Position numbers and translations under genes: made by a program | Part shown: positions 36,301 to 49,672 of the stretch, one piece after another | How positions within the stretch are numbered: the first letter of the stretch is position 1 | How the letters are laid out: each line of letters begins with the position of its first letter | Notes under the pieces: model-generated | The model's database searches: none | What the model saw: only the letters and a program-made list of their open reading frames with translations | Told to the model about the DNA's origin: nothing | From: Sipunculus nudus | Lineage: Eukaryota > Annelida > Sipuncula > Golfingiida > Sipunculidae | Length of the DNA stretch: 64,000 nt | Direction: 5' to 3' | NCBI GenBank assembly: GCA_026874595.1 | Contig: CM049313.1 | Coordinates: 17,107,508 to 17,171,507, forward strand

Positions 36301-39300
36301 TGTACGAGAATGATAAAACTGCGATACAATTATCTAATGAATTGTTAAGAATTCTCCAGTATAAAAGAACGTAACACCGCCAAATGCAAAGAAAATGCTG
36401 GAAGCTGCTTTTAATCAGGTGAGAAATTGGACACAAGCTTTAAGTTAAATGGCAGTGTTCTTAGGTTTTTGAATGCAGAGGGTTAAGAATAGAACATCTT
36501 AAACGTAAAGGTTTAAATGTAAAAGGTGGAATACGTGCTTAAAGGCTTGTATTGTTCAGTTTATAGGTTTTTTATGAAGATGTGTAAATTAATACCAACC
36601 ATGCAGACATCTTTATAGGCACTTAATAGTTGGTGCAGAACTAATTTTTGGTACGGCCTCATAAATGCCCGTTTTTCTCATTAAGTTGTCGGAAACGATG
36701 TCGAGTGTGTCACTGGCGGCCCAAATTTTGCCTACACATCTTGAGAAATTTGACAAAATTTATGAAATTTCGCAAAGGCCTACCACAGCGCCATCAACCG
36801 ACACTACAACATTCTACCAAGGGAAGACACGGTACATTGAAAACAAAGTGGCACTGATTTCCGTTTTTATTTTGGTTTTGAAATGTCGGAAACTATGACA
36901 TTTATGTCGAAGGGGTATTATTTTCCATATAATCCCTTTAATCTGGAGAAATAAGACTTTTTTATTAGGACAAGCCAGCCTAGTGGCTCGGACCTGTCCC
37001 ACCGTAAAACCGGGTAATATGGCAGGAATACAAAATTTCTTACCTTAGTGGTTAAAATTGTGGGAACAATATCTTCATATTCAATCTGAACTTTCTCTGA
37101 TGCTTGTTTGGCCTTGTCTCTTGACTCGGCTACAATCACTCCAATCGGATGTCCCACACAAGTTACCTACACGGATAAGACAAAAGTCTGCTAGCTTTGT
37201 ATAATATCTTCATATTGTAATCTGACTTATAGGTGCTGAATAAAATTTTTCCTACACAAACCTATATTCTTAAAATAAAAAAAAGTATTTTATTATGGTG
37301 TCGGTCCGGCTTATGACCCGACTACAGGAAGGACTTTAAGGAATATTCACAAATGTAGAGGAACATTTGCACGATTTAATATGGGAATAAGGGCCGAATA
37401 TGTAAATGAAAACATTTTTCTAGGTAACTTATGTACCAATGAACCTGGGAATAAGGGTCATTAATTGAATGAAAACACTAGTTGGGGAATACCCTATCAT
37501 TAGGGTAGCATGTATTCCTGAGAAATCATATTCCTAGTGTTGAGTATCAGTTGGATCCCGTGATGTAGTGTATGTTATTAAATGCTTAGGAAAATCAAGC
37601 CATCTACGCCTTACTTTATATATCTAACTGAACACAATTAATCCTTCTCTCCTGCGGGTCATAAAATGTGCAGTTAGGCTGCGTTCATATGATATATACA
37701 GAGCCTGGGAGATGACATTATCAAAATATTTATTAATCCGTTGGCACATTTACTTATCCGTGCGCAAGAAAAATTGAACCGAGTCTATCCAAGATGGCAG
37801 ACCTATAGGAAAATATATACAGGAACTGCGTAGGAGTCTGTACGCATGGATTAATAAATATTTTTACCATGTCGTCTCCTAGAATCCGAGTAAATATGCG
37901 ATAAGTGATGTTCGTTTCTTATTATTTTGGTCCAATTATTTTTTCTTATTTATTTGGCCCCTTTGCGGAATTAAGATTGAACCGGTGATGCCAAAAGACT
38001 TTATACCAAGCTGTGGGTAAAATATGATAACCGGGTCCCATGATAAATATAAAATGCGATAAGCGTATCTCATTCCGCATATGTACAAATAATGAAATAA
38101 ATAGTCCATGATAAAATATATTGTTTCTTCGTACCGCCTACCATAGATCTTATACCGGGTTCTAGAAAGGCGGCCTTGTGCAGACACGTGTGTTACCTTG
38201 TCTGTTGCAAATAAGGTATCCGATTTAAGTATAGAGAAGTTGTTTGATCCAGGTATATCTTTATGTGTGAGAAAACCAACAACTCCCGGGACATCCAGGG
38301 CGGCTGACGGGTCAATGCTGAGTATCCGAGCGTGAGCACGTGAACTTGTAACCAAAGCAGCATGGAGTTCTCCTGAAAAAAACTTCCTGTATTAAAGTAG
38401 TGGAAAACATGTCAAAATTAACATGTACCTATGTTCCAAGGCGAAATAGTATTCAAACTACTTACGCTAAGCCATAGGCACTAATGAACCCTATAAACGG
38501 AAAATAAGTTTGGTGTATCGAGTTTAGGAATTTCAAAATTTTCATTTTAGTTAAGTTGCATGTCGCTTTTGAAACGAAAATGGACGGTTTGTTGTCCACT
38601 GAAATAAACGTGCGTACGATGTGACAAGCAGCCAATCAGATGCCAATAAACAAACACTCGACAGGCATCCTGGCTCCGCCCATTACCGCACTTCAAGCGC
38701 CGTTTGATGAGTTTCCGGTCGAATTTAAATTGCTCCCTCTGCATTCTCGCATCATCGACCGATTCGATTATGACATTATGACTGTGTAAGCGTAGCCATG
38801 TATCTGTTGTCTGCAGAAATGAAACCAGCCAGCTAGGTGTGCACGCAGCCTTTGTTGTTACGTTTCGTTTGAATTACAGCTCACCGGCCGAGCATTCTAT
38901 GTGCCCAAGGCCCTAAGCAAACCACGTCAGGGGCAATTCTCTCTGAGCCTGTGGCCTGTTTAGACGGTTACGCTGGGGGATGAGCTGTCACTCAAAAAGA
39001 AATGAATTTGATTGGCTCCGTGTATTCCCCGCTTGGCTTTGTCTTCCAGCACAAAGTTTCATCTGATTGGACAAAAATACAGTGCTCCCCTCTGGTGTTG
39101 CAAAGCAGGATACGAGGTCACAACAAACAGCGCCTTACGATTTAGGAAGTAGCCCTGTAGGTAAAGCGCTGTGTAAAGAGCGTATATAACAATAAAATAC
39201 GCTTATTAAAATTGACCTCGTATCGATTTTGATTAAACAATAATTGTTAAAAGATAATGCGCACATTATAGTGATGACTCCACTAATATACCTAAGTCAA

Positions 39301-39968
39301 TAATATAGCTTCATTGAAGACGGGGTGGCTAAATATACAGGTCTATAAGATAGCTTCATTGAATTTGGCGTGAGTCTGGTATATATCTATTATTTCATGT
39401 ACTTCCACGTATATTACCTGATGCAAGGGAAGGCCCAGAAAGCTGCCCACGCTCGCTATAACATTTTCCGACAAGAACAAAGCCTGCGGGGAGCCAAACC
39501 CACGGAACGCTGTGTCGCTGGGGAGGTTGGTACGGCACGCCCGGCAGGACACTCTCATGTTGGGGACGGAGTACACGTTACCATCGAGTTCTGCGATATG
39601 ATTTGCCACCGGGAAGAATAAAAAGGATATAGACAGTTCATCAGGATCCATTTTGTATCAGAGAAACCCTGAGGAAGGCATAGTCCAGAACTGTACGCTG
39701 ACGGGCACGAACGTTAAACATTCCTTTTTCCAGCTGTCAGATCAAGCCGGAAGGCTTGTCCCTGTTGAAAGCGCAAATGTTTATCTCCAGTATTATTGAT
39801 GAGTACAAAATAATAATGTACATTGCTGTTAACCACCAGTGATATGGAGTTACATTTGCGTGACGACGGAGAAACATTTGTAGTTGGCACTACCACTCAT
39901 GCGTATGAGATAACGTTATTTAAGTTCTATGGACAGGATAAGCTAGAGAGAGAGAGAGAATGAGCGAG

Positions 39969-40025
<57 letters not shown>

Positions 40026-43000
40026 TAAAGAGAGAGGGATGTAATGATTAATAGCTTAGCTTGTTTAGTGTACAGGGAAATGGTACCGGCGTCTTGTTAC
40101 CGCCGATAGTAATCGAACAAATGAAATTCCGATTGCTAATCTACTCCTTACCGAAGCCGATTGTCAGTCATTATTTCAAAAGATAGCAGTAAATGCAGGT
40201 AAACTGACATTCAATTGTGAATGCTATATAAAAAGGGCATGTCATATAATCACCACTTATAAAAAAGCTGGAAGCCGGTATAAAAAAAAGTAGAAGGTTT
40301 GATGAAGTTCAGAATCGCAGTGTGGACCATTATAAGAGATATTGTTTTGGAATATTCTGAGCAAAGGCCATTCCTGACTTTATTCACGAATCTGTTGAAA
40401 TAAAATAAGTGGTGATCGGGAGGATTGTTTTCCCCTTGATCCACGACTCTTTCATTATAATGAACTGTTGTTTGAAAGCTTTGAGCTTATCAGGGGCGGA
40501 TATAGGATATAGCCAAAGGGGTCCAACCTAGGAGGACTAATCACAAAGCCTAAAAAAGGTCCTTAAGTCAGGGGAGGGGAGGGGTCCAGGCGGCAAAAAT
40601 TGCTCTGAGACCATTAACCAATAACGCTCAGCTGAATTCAGGGGAAATTAAACAATGGGCGACATAACTCCAAGTGGTGTCCTATATAAAGGGAGAAATG
40701 CATAGATTAAAAAAATCTAGGTGGCGCCACCATTCTTCAGGAACTAATGAAATCCTCCATGACCAATATGCATGCAAAAAATCATGGCGTTCAATGCATT
40801 AGTTATTCATATACTGGAATTTTTGTATCAAATTTTTAATTATTCAAGGGGGGTAAATTTGAGCCTCATATCCGAAGGATATGGGAAACAGAGACCTTAT
40901 ATTAGGTTTCATTAAGACTTTTCATGGACCTCCTTGGATATCAAATTAGAAGATTCTAGGTCAAACATAGATGATCTTTTCCTTGTAAAAAGATGACTGC
41001 TTCATTTGAAGGTCTCAAAAATATCGAAAAAATACAGGAGGCGCCACCCCCTCTACAGGTTCTGATGAAACACTCCATGATAAATATGCATGCAAAGAAG
41101 TACAGCAATCAATGCATCAGTTATTCAGATATTGGAATTTTTTATAAAATTTTTTAGTTATTCGAGGGGGGGGGGGGGGGTAATATATGAGCCTCATAGC
41201 TGAAGGAAATGGGTAACAGAGACCTAATTTCACGTCTCCGTTGGAATTTTAAATGGACCTCCTTGAATGTCAAGGTAGAAGATTCTAGGTCAAACAGAGA
41301 CGAGTTGTACATTGTCAACGGATGAGCGCTTCATTTGAAGGTGTCAAAAAGAAAAAAAAGAATGCGTAAAAATTCTAAAAAAAAAATCAGGAGGCTCCAT
41401 CAGTCTACAGCGCCATCAGCCTACAGGAACTGATAAAACACTCCATGATCAATATGCATGCAAAGAATCAGGGCAATCAATGTATTAATAATTCAAATAC
41501 AGGAGCCTTTGTATCACATTTTAAATTATTCTTGGGGGGGGGGTAACAGATATAGGTTACAGACACCTAATTCCAGGTTTCTATGAAGACTTATGGACCT
41601 CTTAATTTAGAAGATAAGTTATAAGATTCTAGGTCAAAAAGTGATGATTAGTGCTTTTTATTTATTTGGGGAGTATTTTCGAGCAAAATAGCTTAAGGGG
41701 TATCGGTAACAGAGACTTTGCAGTAAGAATTTAGAAAGGAGTGACAATTTTGAAATTATGTATATACAAAAATACATTTTCACTGAAAGCCTTGATCTTT
41801 ACATCCTATTTTTTCATTATATATCAGTATATTGATTTAGGGGAGTAACTATCCAATATTAAAACCATTGACTTCATGGGAGCGGCGACTCTTTATAATA
41901 TTGTTTTGCAGCTTCAGAATTTCCAGCCGCATTATATATCACCGTGGCGCAAATATCCACTACTGTTTATAGGTCCACAATATGCTTGCAAGGCCATTTG
42001 TTATTATATAATTCCAATATAAAATATAAATTCACACTTGGTACGATGAACCTAATGTTCTATGCCTGGCACACAATAACATTTAGTAAGAGAACTATGC
42101 ATTTGTTATATAATTATCCACCAGATCGCAGCGCCTGTCTAGGGTGATGAAACATAGCAACTCTAAAACATACCGAGTGGACCCATTTTATAAGACACCA
42201 TGGTCCACATCACGAAGCCAGAGGCGTTAGACATTATTTAAAATCATTTACCAATAATATTTAAATAATTTCTATCAATTAAGTATTGACGGACTTACAT
42301 AATCAGAGACATCTTCTGTGTGGCCGCCATTTAGGTACATGGTCAAACTCCAGGCATTGATACGTCCGTCTTGCATGAATCCAACCTGGTGGGAAAAATA
42401 TACATTTCCGGCTCAAATTAGTAATGCAATTAATAGTTAAAGTAAAACGAACTTTTCTAAATAGCAATTTGGTGCCAGCTGGCGACCCAGGTTGGATCCC
42501 AGGCAAAGGTATGAGACTGGGATGTAGTGACCCATCCAAAGACGGCGGTCTTCTCCGGGCCCCCCGTCTTTCTCCATCCCCGCAGACTAAGCGAACGCCA
42601 CCATCCGAGCCATGGAGAGTGCCCCCATGACTTTTTTAACTGTGTGTAAATCAATGAAAAATAGATAACTTTATATTTATAAAAGTTGCAGGTATTTTGT
42701 ATAAATATGTTATATCATTTCAATATGAGATTATTTCATAATTAAAAAGAGTTATTCTAAACTGGTAGTTTTCTGGACAGACAAGCTGTTACTTGATTAT
42801 TTTCATTATATTTGAATTTATGCCACCGTTATTGCCTGTTGTTTCTTACTTTGTATCTTCATAACATGCCGTGACTTTTTCCTGTTAGACGCATGTCTTC
42901 CTCTTGATCCAGGACACACCGCACAGGTTTGTTGTACCTTAAAATAGATAAAATACCGCATATGTCGTAATAAGCGCCCTTTGTCGTAATATGGACCCTC

Positions 43001-46000
43001 ATGAAGATGCGGTTCCTGACAAAAAATTGTCAACAATGCAAATCGGACTTTATTTCTCATCATAAATGGTCACATAAATACTACACTGTTGACCGAATGA
43101 ATTTTACGAGCACATGAGTCGGTTTTGTCATATCTGGATGACGGAAATTAAACATCATTCCTTGGTTAATAAGCCAAAGTAGGGCAAATCTTGGCTCTGA
43201 GGTGGCGCTCATTAATGATTAAAAATAAATTTATAAATACATACTTTATTATCCTGGCTTTCGCTGATGATACCTTCTTCCGAGAAGAATAATTTTAAGG
43301 ACTATTATATAGTTTTTATAACTTAACCTTGCTGCAATGAAAAACAAATGTGCAAATGCTGACAAAAACATATTTTCCCTTATGATATAATATAATTTAA
43401 AAAAAAATAAGGTTAAAAAGACCGTGCTATTACGTACTTCATAGCTGCTAAGCTTGCAGGGCCTATCACCATGTAAGACTGGTACTGCTTGCCTCCAAAA
43501 CTTCCACCTGTTAAATATACGATACATGACGAAAACTAAGTATTTACATATTTAAATTAAAGTGAACCTGCGGAATCTGGCTCTATTCTTCTAAGCTAAT
43601 ATTTATATTTTTAATCAGGTCTATTATTATACCACAGGTGAGCTGATTCTCCGTCTAGTCTGCTGTGATAATGAGTACATACCTATATGCAAAAAAATAC
43701 AACAAAACCATCCCGGCACACAGATAACTATTTTCACATCAACTGTTTTATCCGTTGTAAATGTTAACCGTGTGAGCAAACACAGTGACCTGTGTCTGCT
43801 TACAGTAACAGCACTGAGGCCAGAGGACAACTTCCAAAGAAAGAGAAGAAATTAAAGGAGAGACACATCAGAGACACCATTTGAAAGGTTGAAAAAATAT
43901 CACTTGTGCAATTGCGTGGTACTACTACCAGGGGGCGTGTATGCTTCATTTATCTTTTGCACCCTTGATCGCGCCCAATGCAAGTTTTGTTTCCACTCGG
44001 ACACAGGGGTATATTAGCAGATAATGATATTTTCAGACAGGTACACACTGTATATTATGTACATTTAACATACCTAGGTTGTTAACATATTCCTGTAAGG
44101 CAAGTAAATGAGTAAGAATCTTACGATACATACCCACATGTTTAATTTTTATCACAATCCTGTTTGCTGGCACTCCAAGCACGTCAGCAACAATTCTCTG
44201 TAAAAAATATAATATAATGTCCAGTTAATATTGTATTTAGACTAAGTTAAAATAGACACCGATTCCGAATATACTTATGCAGGGACGAAGGAAAACAATG
44301 CTTTAAGGACCCAAAGTCTTTAACTCAGGCTATTCACCTGCCTTTTCTATAAAAGCTTTGTGAATTTAGGCCTACTCTGCGTATTAGTGATCTCCATTTA
44401 ATTCCTGTCAAAACCTTATAATGGTTTCTAAATGGACGTATCACCTTGTTTATCTACAAGACGTTCGTAAACACGCGTATGTTGACAAAAGACACAAATT
44501 CAAGCTAAGGTGGTTGGTTGCATATATTCAGAAGTTCAAAGTCTCTTGTTGCAAAACCTCTTTGCAAAATTGGGTTTGTGTGACTTGTCTTCAGATGTCC
44601 TTGTTCAATTGTATTTTGTGGACGTTACAAACAGGTAGATATGAGCAAAAACGAACAGCCTGTGTGCGGTTGGATCAGCGTTTCTGGCCTACTTTGTAAA
44701 AGGTTTAAGGAATATACTTTAGTTAATAGACGTAAGATATTCGACTAGACCGGAAATCACTTATGTTCAAAAACACCTGTGACTAGGAGGTAACATTTTG
44801 ATCTTTGTATGTTTGATTGAGGTTTTTTTTAGTGTTAGAACTAAAGTCTTGGTTGGGCCGTTACGATAGTCTGGTTTATTTCCGCAAGACCACCTGTTTT
44901 TTGCTATGAAGTTTATATTCGTTACATTCCAAGGAGAAAGCCTGTTAATGTGTGGTAGAATATTTAAGGGCCTAGTTTTTAATATGGTAAATACCTTCTA
45001 GAAGAAACATAATTATTTTACATATGATATATCAGTCTAAATGTTACAACATATTGGGCCCTTCAAAGACGATTAAAAATTGTCCCATGCACAACTGCAT
45101 CGATTGACAGCCGCCGATTGGATTATGTCATGTTACCCTTTAAAAAAATATAACCAACTAAAACAAAGATGGCTACTCACACAGAGACACACCTGATCTG
45201 TGAGACCTTAGTAAAGAGTAAAAGAAGTCGCAAAACATTATCTGAATTGTCTTATTATTCCTTAACTTAAAAATTCAGAAAGCTCAATATGGAAGTGAAG
45301 AAAACTTTAAGAAATTTATCTTCAAAAACAGGGTTTACAAAGGTTGATGGAACATTATATAGGTTAGGCTGGTCGAGTCGATGCTATGGTTAAGACCTTA
45401 TTCCTCCCACTAACAGAGCCATCATGCTCTTACTGTGTCGCTAAGCACAGGAACTGCCAATTCGCGGGGAATTATATACCTAAATTAAGAGTTTGCACTG
45501 ATTAACGTCCTTCCGTACATGGAATCACGTCTTACTTTCCTCAGCAAACGGTAATATTAAAGCCCAGGCGGGTAGGAATGGCCAGCTTAGTTATACCTTT
45601 TAGTTTTCAGATTTTACCAACCTGCATATAATCCGGACTCTGAGTAGCACAGTGTACCACCATCTCATTCTTCTCACCTCCGGGAACAGCCAGAGCTGCC
45701 AGAGGTTCCATATAGAAGTGTTCCTGAGGACCCATCTCAAGCTCCCCCTCCAAAACGTGATCTGTCTCCGTCATCCCCGCATCCACATCACCCATCTCAA
45801 ATACATTCGGGGGCGCCAAGAATGACTCGGCTGCAACGGCGTCCTGTATCAGATAAAAGTTGATGGAACGGTGTTTTTCTATAGATTAACATTTTGAAAG
45901 TTTTAGGTGTATTTTTTTAATTATTATTTGATATTAAAATGTAAAAAGCGCTGTGGTACTTTGTACGAGAATGATAAAACTGCGATACAATTATCTAATG

Positions 46001-49000
46001 AATTGTTAAGAATTCTCCAGTATAAAAGAACGTAACACCGCCAAATGCAAAGAAAATGCTGGAAGCTGCTTTTAATCAGGTGAGAAATTGGACACAAGCT
46101 TTAAGTTAAATGGCAGTGTTCTTAGGTTTTTGAATGCAGAGGGTTAAGAATAGAACATCTTAAACGTAAAGGTTTAAATGTAAAAGGTGGAATACGTGCT
46201 TAAAGGCTTGTATTGTTCAGTTTATAGGTTTTTTATGAAGATGTGTAAATTAATACCAACCATGCAGACATCTTTATAGGCACTTAATAGTTGGTGCAGA
46301 ACTAATTTTTGGTACGGCCTCATAAATGCCCGTTTTTCTCATTAAGTTGTCGGAAACGATGTCGAGTGTGTCACTGGCGGCCCAAATTTTGCCTACACAT
46401 CTTGAGAAATTTGACAAAATTTATGAAATTTCGCAAAGGCCTACCACAGCGCCATCAACCGACACTACAACATTCTACCAAGGGAAGACACGGTACATTG
46501 AAAACAAAGTGGCACTGATTTCCGTTTTTATTTTGGTTTTGAAATGTCGGAAACTATGACATTTATGTCGAAGGGGTATTATTTTCCATATAATCCCTTT
46601 AATCTGGAGAAATAAGACTTTTTTATTAGGACAAGCCAGCCTAGTGGCTCGGACCTGTCCCACCGTAAAACCGGGTAATATGGCAGGAATACAAAATTTC
46701 TTACCTTAGTGGTTAAAATTGTGGGAACAATATCTTCATATTCAATCTGAACTTTCTCTGATGCTTGTTTGGCCTTGTCTCTTGACTCGGCTACAATCAC
46801 TCCAATCGGATGTCCCACACAAGTTACCTACACGGATAAGACAAAAGTCTGCTAGCTTTGTATAATATCTTCATATTGTAATCTGACTTATAGGTGCTGA
46901 ATAAAATTTTTCCTACACAAACCTATATTCTTAAAATAAAAAAAAGTATTTTATTATGGTGTCGGTCCGGCTTATGACCCGACTACAGGAAGGACTTTAA
47001 GGAATATTCACAAATGTAGAGGAACATTTGCACGATTTAATATGGGAATAAGGGCCGAATATGTAAATGAAAACATTTTTCTAGGTAACTTATGTACCAA
47101 TGAACCTGGGAATAAGGGTCATTAATTGAATGAAAACACTAGTTGGGGAATACCCTATCATTAGGGTAGCATGTATTCCTGAGAAATCATATTCCTAGTG
47201 TTGAGTATCAGTTGGATCCCGTGATATAGTGTATGTTATTAAATGCTTAGGAAAATCAAGCCATCTACGCCTTACTTTATATATCTAACTGAACACAATT
47301 AATCCTCCTCTCCTGCGGGTCATAAAATGTGCAGTTAGGCTGCGTTCATATGATATATACAGAGCCTGGGAGATGACATTATCAAAATATTTATTAATCC
47401 GTTGGCACATTTACTTATCCGTGCGCAAGAAAAATTGAACCGAGTCTATCCAAGATGGCAGACCTATAGGAAAATATATACAGGAACTGCGTAGGAGTCT
47501 GTACGCATGGATTAATAAATATTTTTACCATGTCGTCTCCTAGAATCCGAGTAAATATGCGATAAGTGATGTTCGTTTCTTATTATTTTGGTCCAATTAT
47601 TTTTTCTTATTTATTTGGCCCCTTTGCGGAATTAAGATTGAACCGGTGATGCCAAAAGACTTTATACCAAGCTGTGGGTAAAATATGATAACCGGGTCCC
47701 ATGATAAATATAAAATGCGATAAGCGTATCTCATTCCGCATATGTACAAATAATGAAATAAATAGTCCACGATAAAATATATTGTTTCTTCGTACCGCCT
47801 ACCATAGATCTTATACCGGGTTCTAGAAAGGCGGCCTTGTGCAGACACGTGTGTTACCTTGTCTGTTGCAAATAAGGTATCCGATTTCAGTATAGAGAAG
47901 TTGTTTGATCCAGGTATATCTTTATGTGTGAGAAAACCAACAACTCCCGGGACATCCAGGGCGGCTGACGGGTCAATGCTGAGTATCCGAGCGTGAGCAC
48001 GTGAACTTGTAACCAAAGCAGCATGGAGTTCTCCTGAAAAAAACTTCCTGTATTAAAGTAGTGGAAAACATGTCAAAATTAACATGTACCTATGTTCCAA
48101 GGCGAAATAGTATTCAAACTACTTACGCTAAGCCATAGGCACTAATGAACCCTATAAACGGAAAATAAGTTTGGTGTATCGAGTTTAGGAATTTCAAAAT
48201 TTTCATTTTAGTAAAGTTGCATGTCGCTTTTGAAACGAAAATGGACGGTTTGTTGTCCACTGAAATAAACGTGCGTACGATGTGACAAGCAGCCAATCAG
48301 ATGCCAATAAACAAACACTCGACAGGCATCCTGGCTCCGCCCATTACCGCACTTCAAGCGCCGTTTGATGAGTTTCCGGTCGAATTTAAATTGCTCCCTC
48401 TGCATTCTCGCATCATCGACCGATTCGATTATGACATTATGACTGTGTTAGCGTAGCCATGTATCTGTTGTCTGCAGAAATGAAACCAGCCAGCTAGGTG
48501 TGCACGCAGCCTTTGTTGTTACGTTTCGTTTGAATTACAGCTCACCGGCCGAGCATTCTATGTGCCCAAGGCCCTAAGCAAACCACGTCAGGGGCAATTC
48601 TCTCTGAGCCTGTGGCCTGTTTAGACGGTTACGCTGGGGGATGAGCTGTCACTCAAAAAGAAATGAATTTGATTGGCTCCGTGTATTCCCCGCTTGGCTT
48701 TGTCTTCCAGCACAAAGTTTCATCTGATTGGACAAAAATACAGTGCTCCCCTCTGGTGTTGCAAAGCAGGATACGAGGTCACAACAAACAGCGCCTTACG
48801 ATTTAGGAAGTAGCCCTGTAGGTAAAGCGCTGTGTAAAGAGCGTATATAACAATAAAATACGCTTCTTAAAATTGACCTCGTATCGATTTTGATTAAACA
48901 ATAATTGTTAAAAGATAATGCGCACATTATAGTGATGACTCCACTAATATACCTAAGTCAATAATATAGCTTCATTGAAGACGGGGTGGCTAAATATACA

Positions 49001-49631
49001 GGTCTATAAGATAGCTTCATTGAATTTGGCGTGAGTCTGGTATATATCTATTATTTCATGTACTTCCACGTATATTACCTGATGCAAGGGAAGGCCCAGA
49101 AAGCTGCCCACGCTCGCTATAACATTTTCCGACAAGAAAAAAGCCTGCGGGGAGCCAAACCCACGGAACGCTGTGTCGCTGGGGAGGTTGGTACGGCACG
49201 CCCGGCAGGACACTCTCATGTTGGGGACGGAGTACACGTTACCATCGAGTTCTGCGATATGATTTGCCACCGGGAAGAATAAAAAGGATATAGACAGTTC
49301 ATCAGGATCCATTTTGTATCAGAGAAACCCTGAGGAAGGCATAGTCCAGAACTGTACGCTGACGGGCACGAACGTTAAACATCCCTTTTTCCAGCTGTCA
49401 GATCAAGCCGGAAGGCTTGTCCCTGTTGAAAGCGCAAATGTTTATCTCCAGTATTATTGATGAGTACAAAATAATAATGTACATTGCTGTTAACTACCAG
49501 TGATATGGAGTTACATTTGCGTGACGACGGAGAAACATTTGTAGTTGGCACTACCACTCATGCGTATGAGATAACGTTATTTAAGTTCTATGGACAGGAT
49601 AAGCTAGAGAGAGAGAGAGAGAATGAGCGAG

Positions 49632-49672
<41 letters not shown>

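Larger units (their letters stand above)
28105..39183 (-). repeat. Tandem unit A (11,079 bp), 3'-most copy of the amplified e1-e8 block
   Basis: Similarity to the other units starts at ATATAACAATAAAATACG (28105) and runs to 39183, where unit B starts with the same words. It contains e1-e8 in order plus 1,410 bp (28701-30110) absent from B, C and D. It alone is joined to the single-copy 3' exons, and its e8 acceptor is intact. Confidence 0.95.
39184..48844 (-). repeat. Tandem unit B (9,661 bp)
   Basis: Direct copy of the block. Offsets to unit A are 11,079 at e8 and 9,661-9,663 from e7 to e1, the difference being the A-only segment. It differs from A by scattered single-base changes and by microsatellite and poly-G lengths. 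Confidence 0.95.

Noticed and set aside
36648-36898. Plus-strand 69- and 77-codon overlapping frames in each unit
   Set aside because: Intronic, overlapping in two frames, and with no recognised motif; carried along by the duplication.
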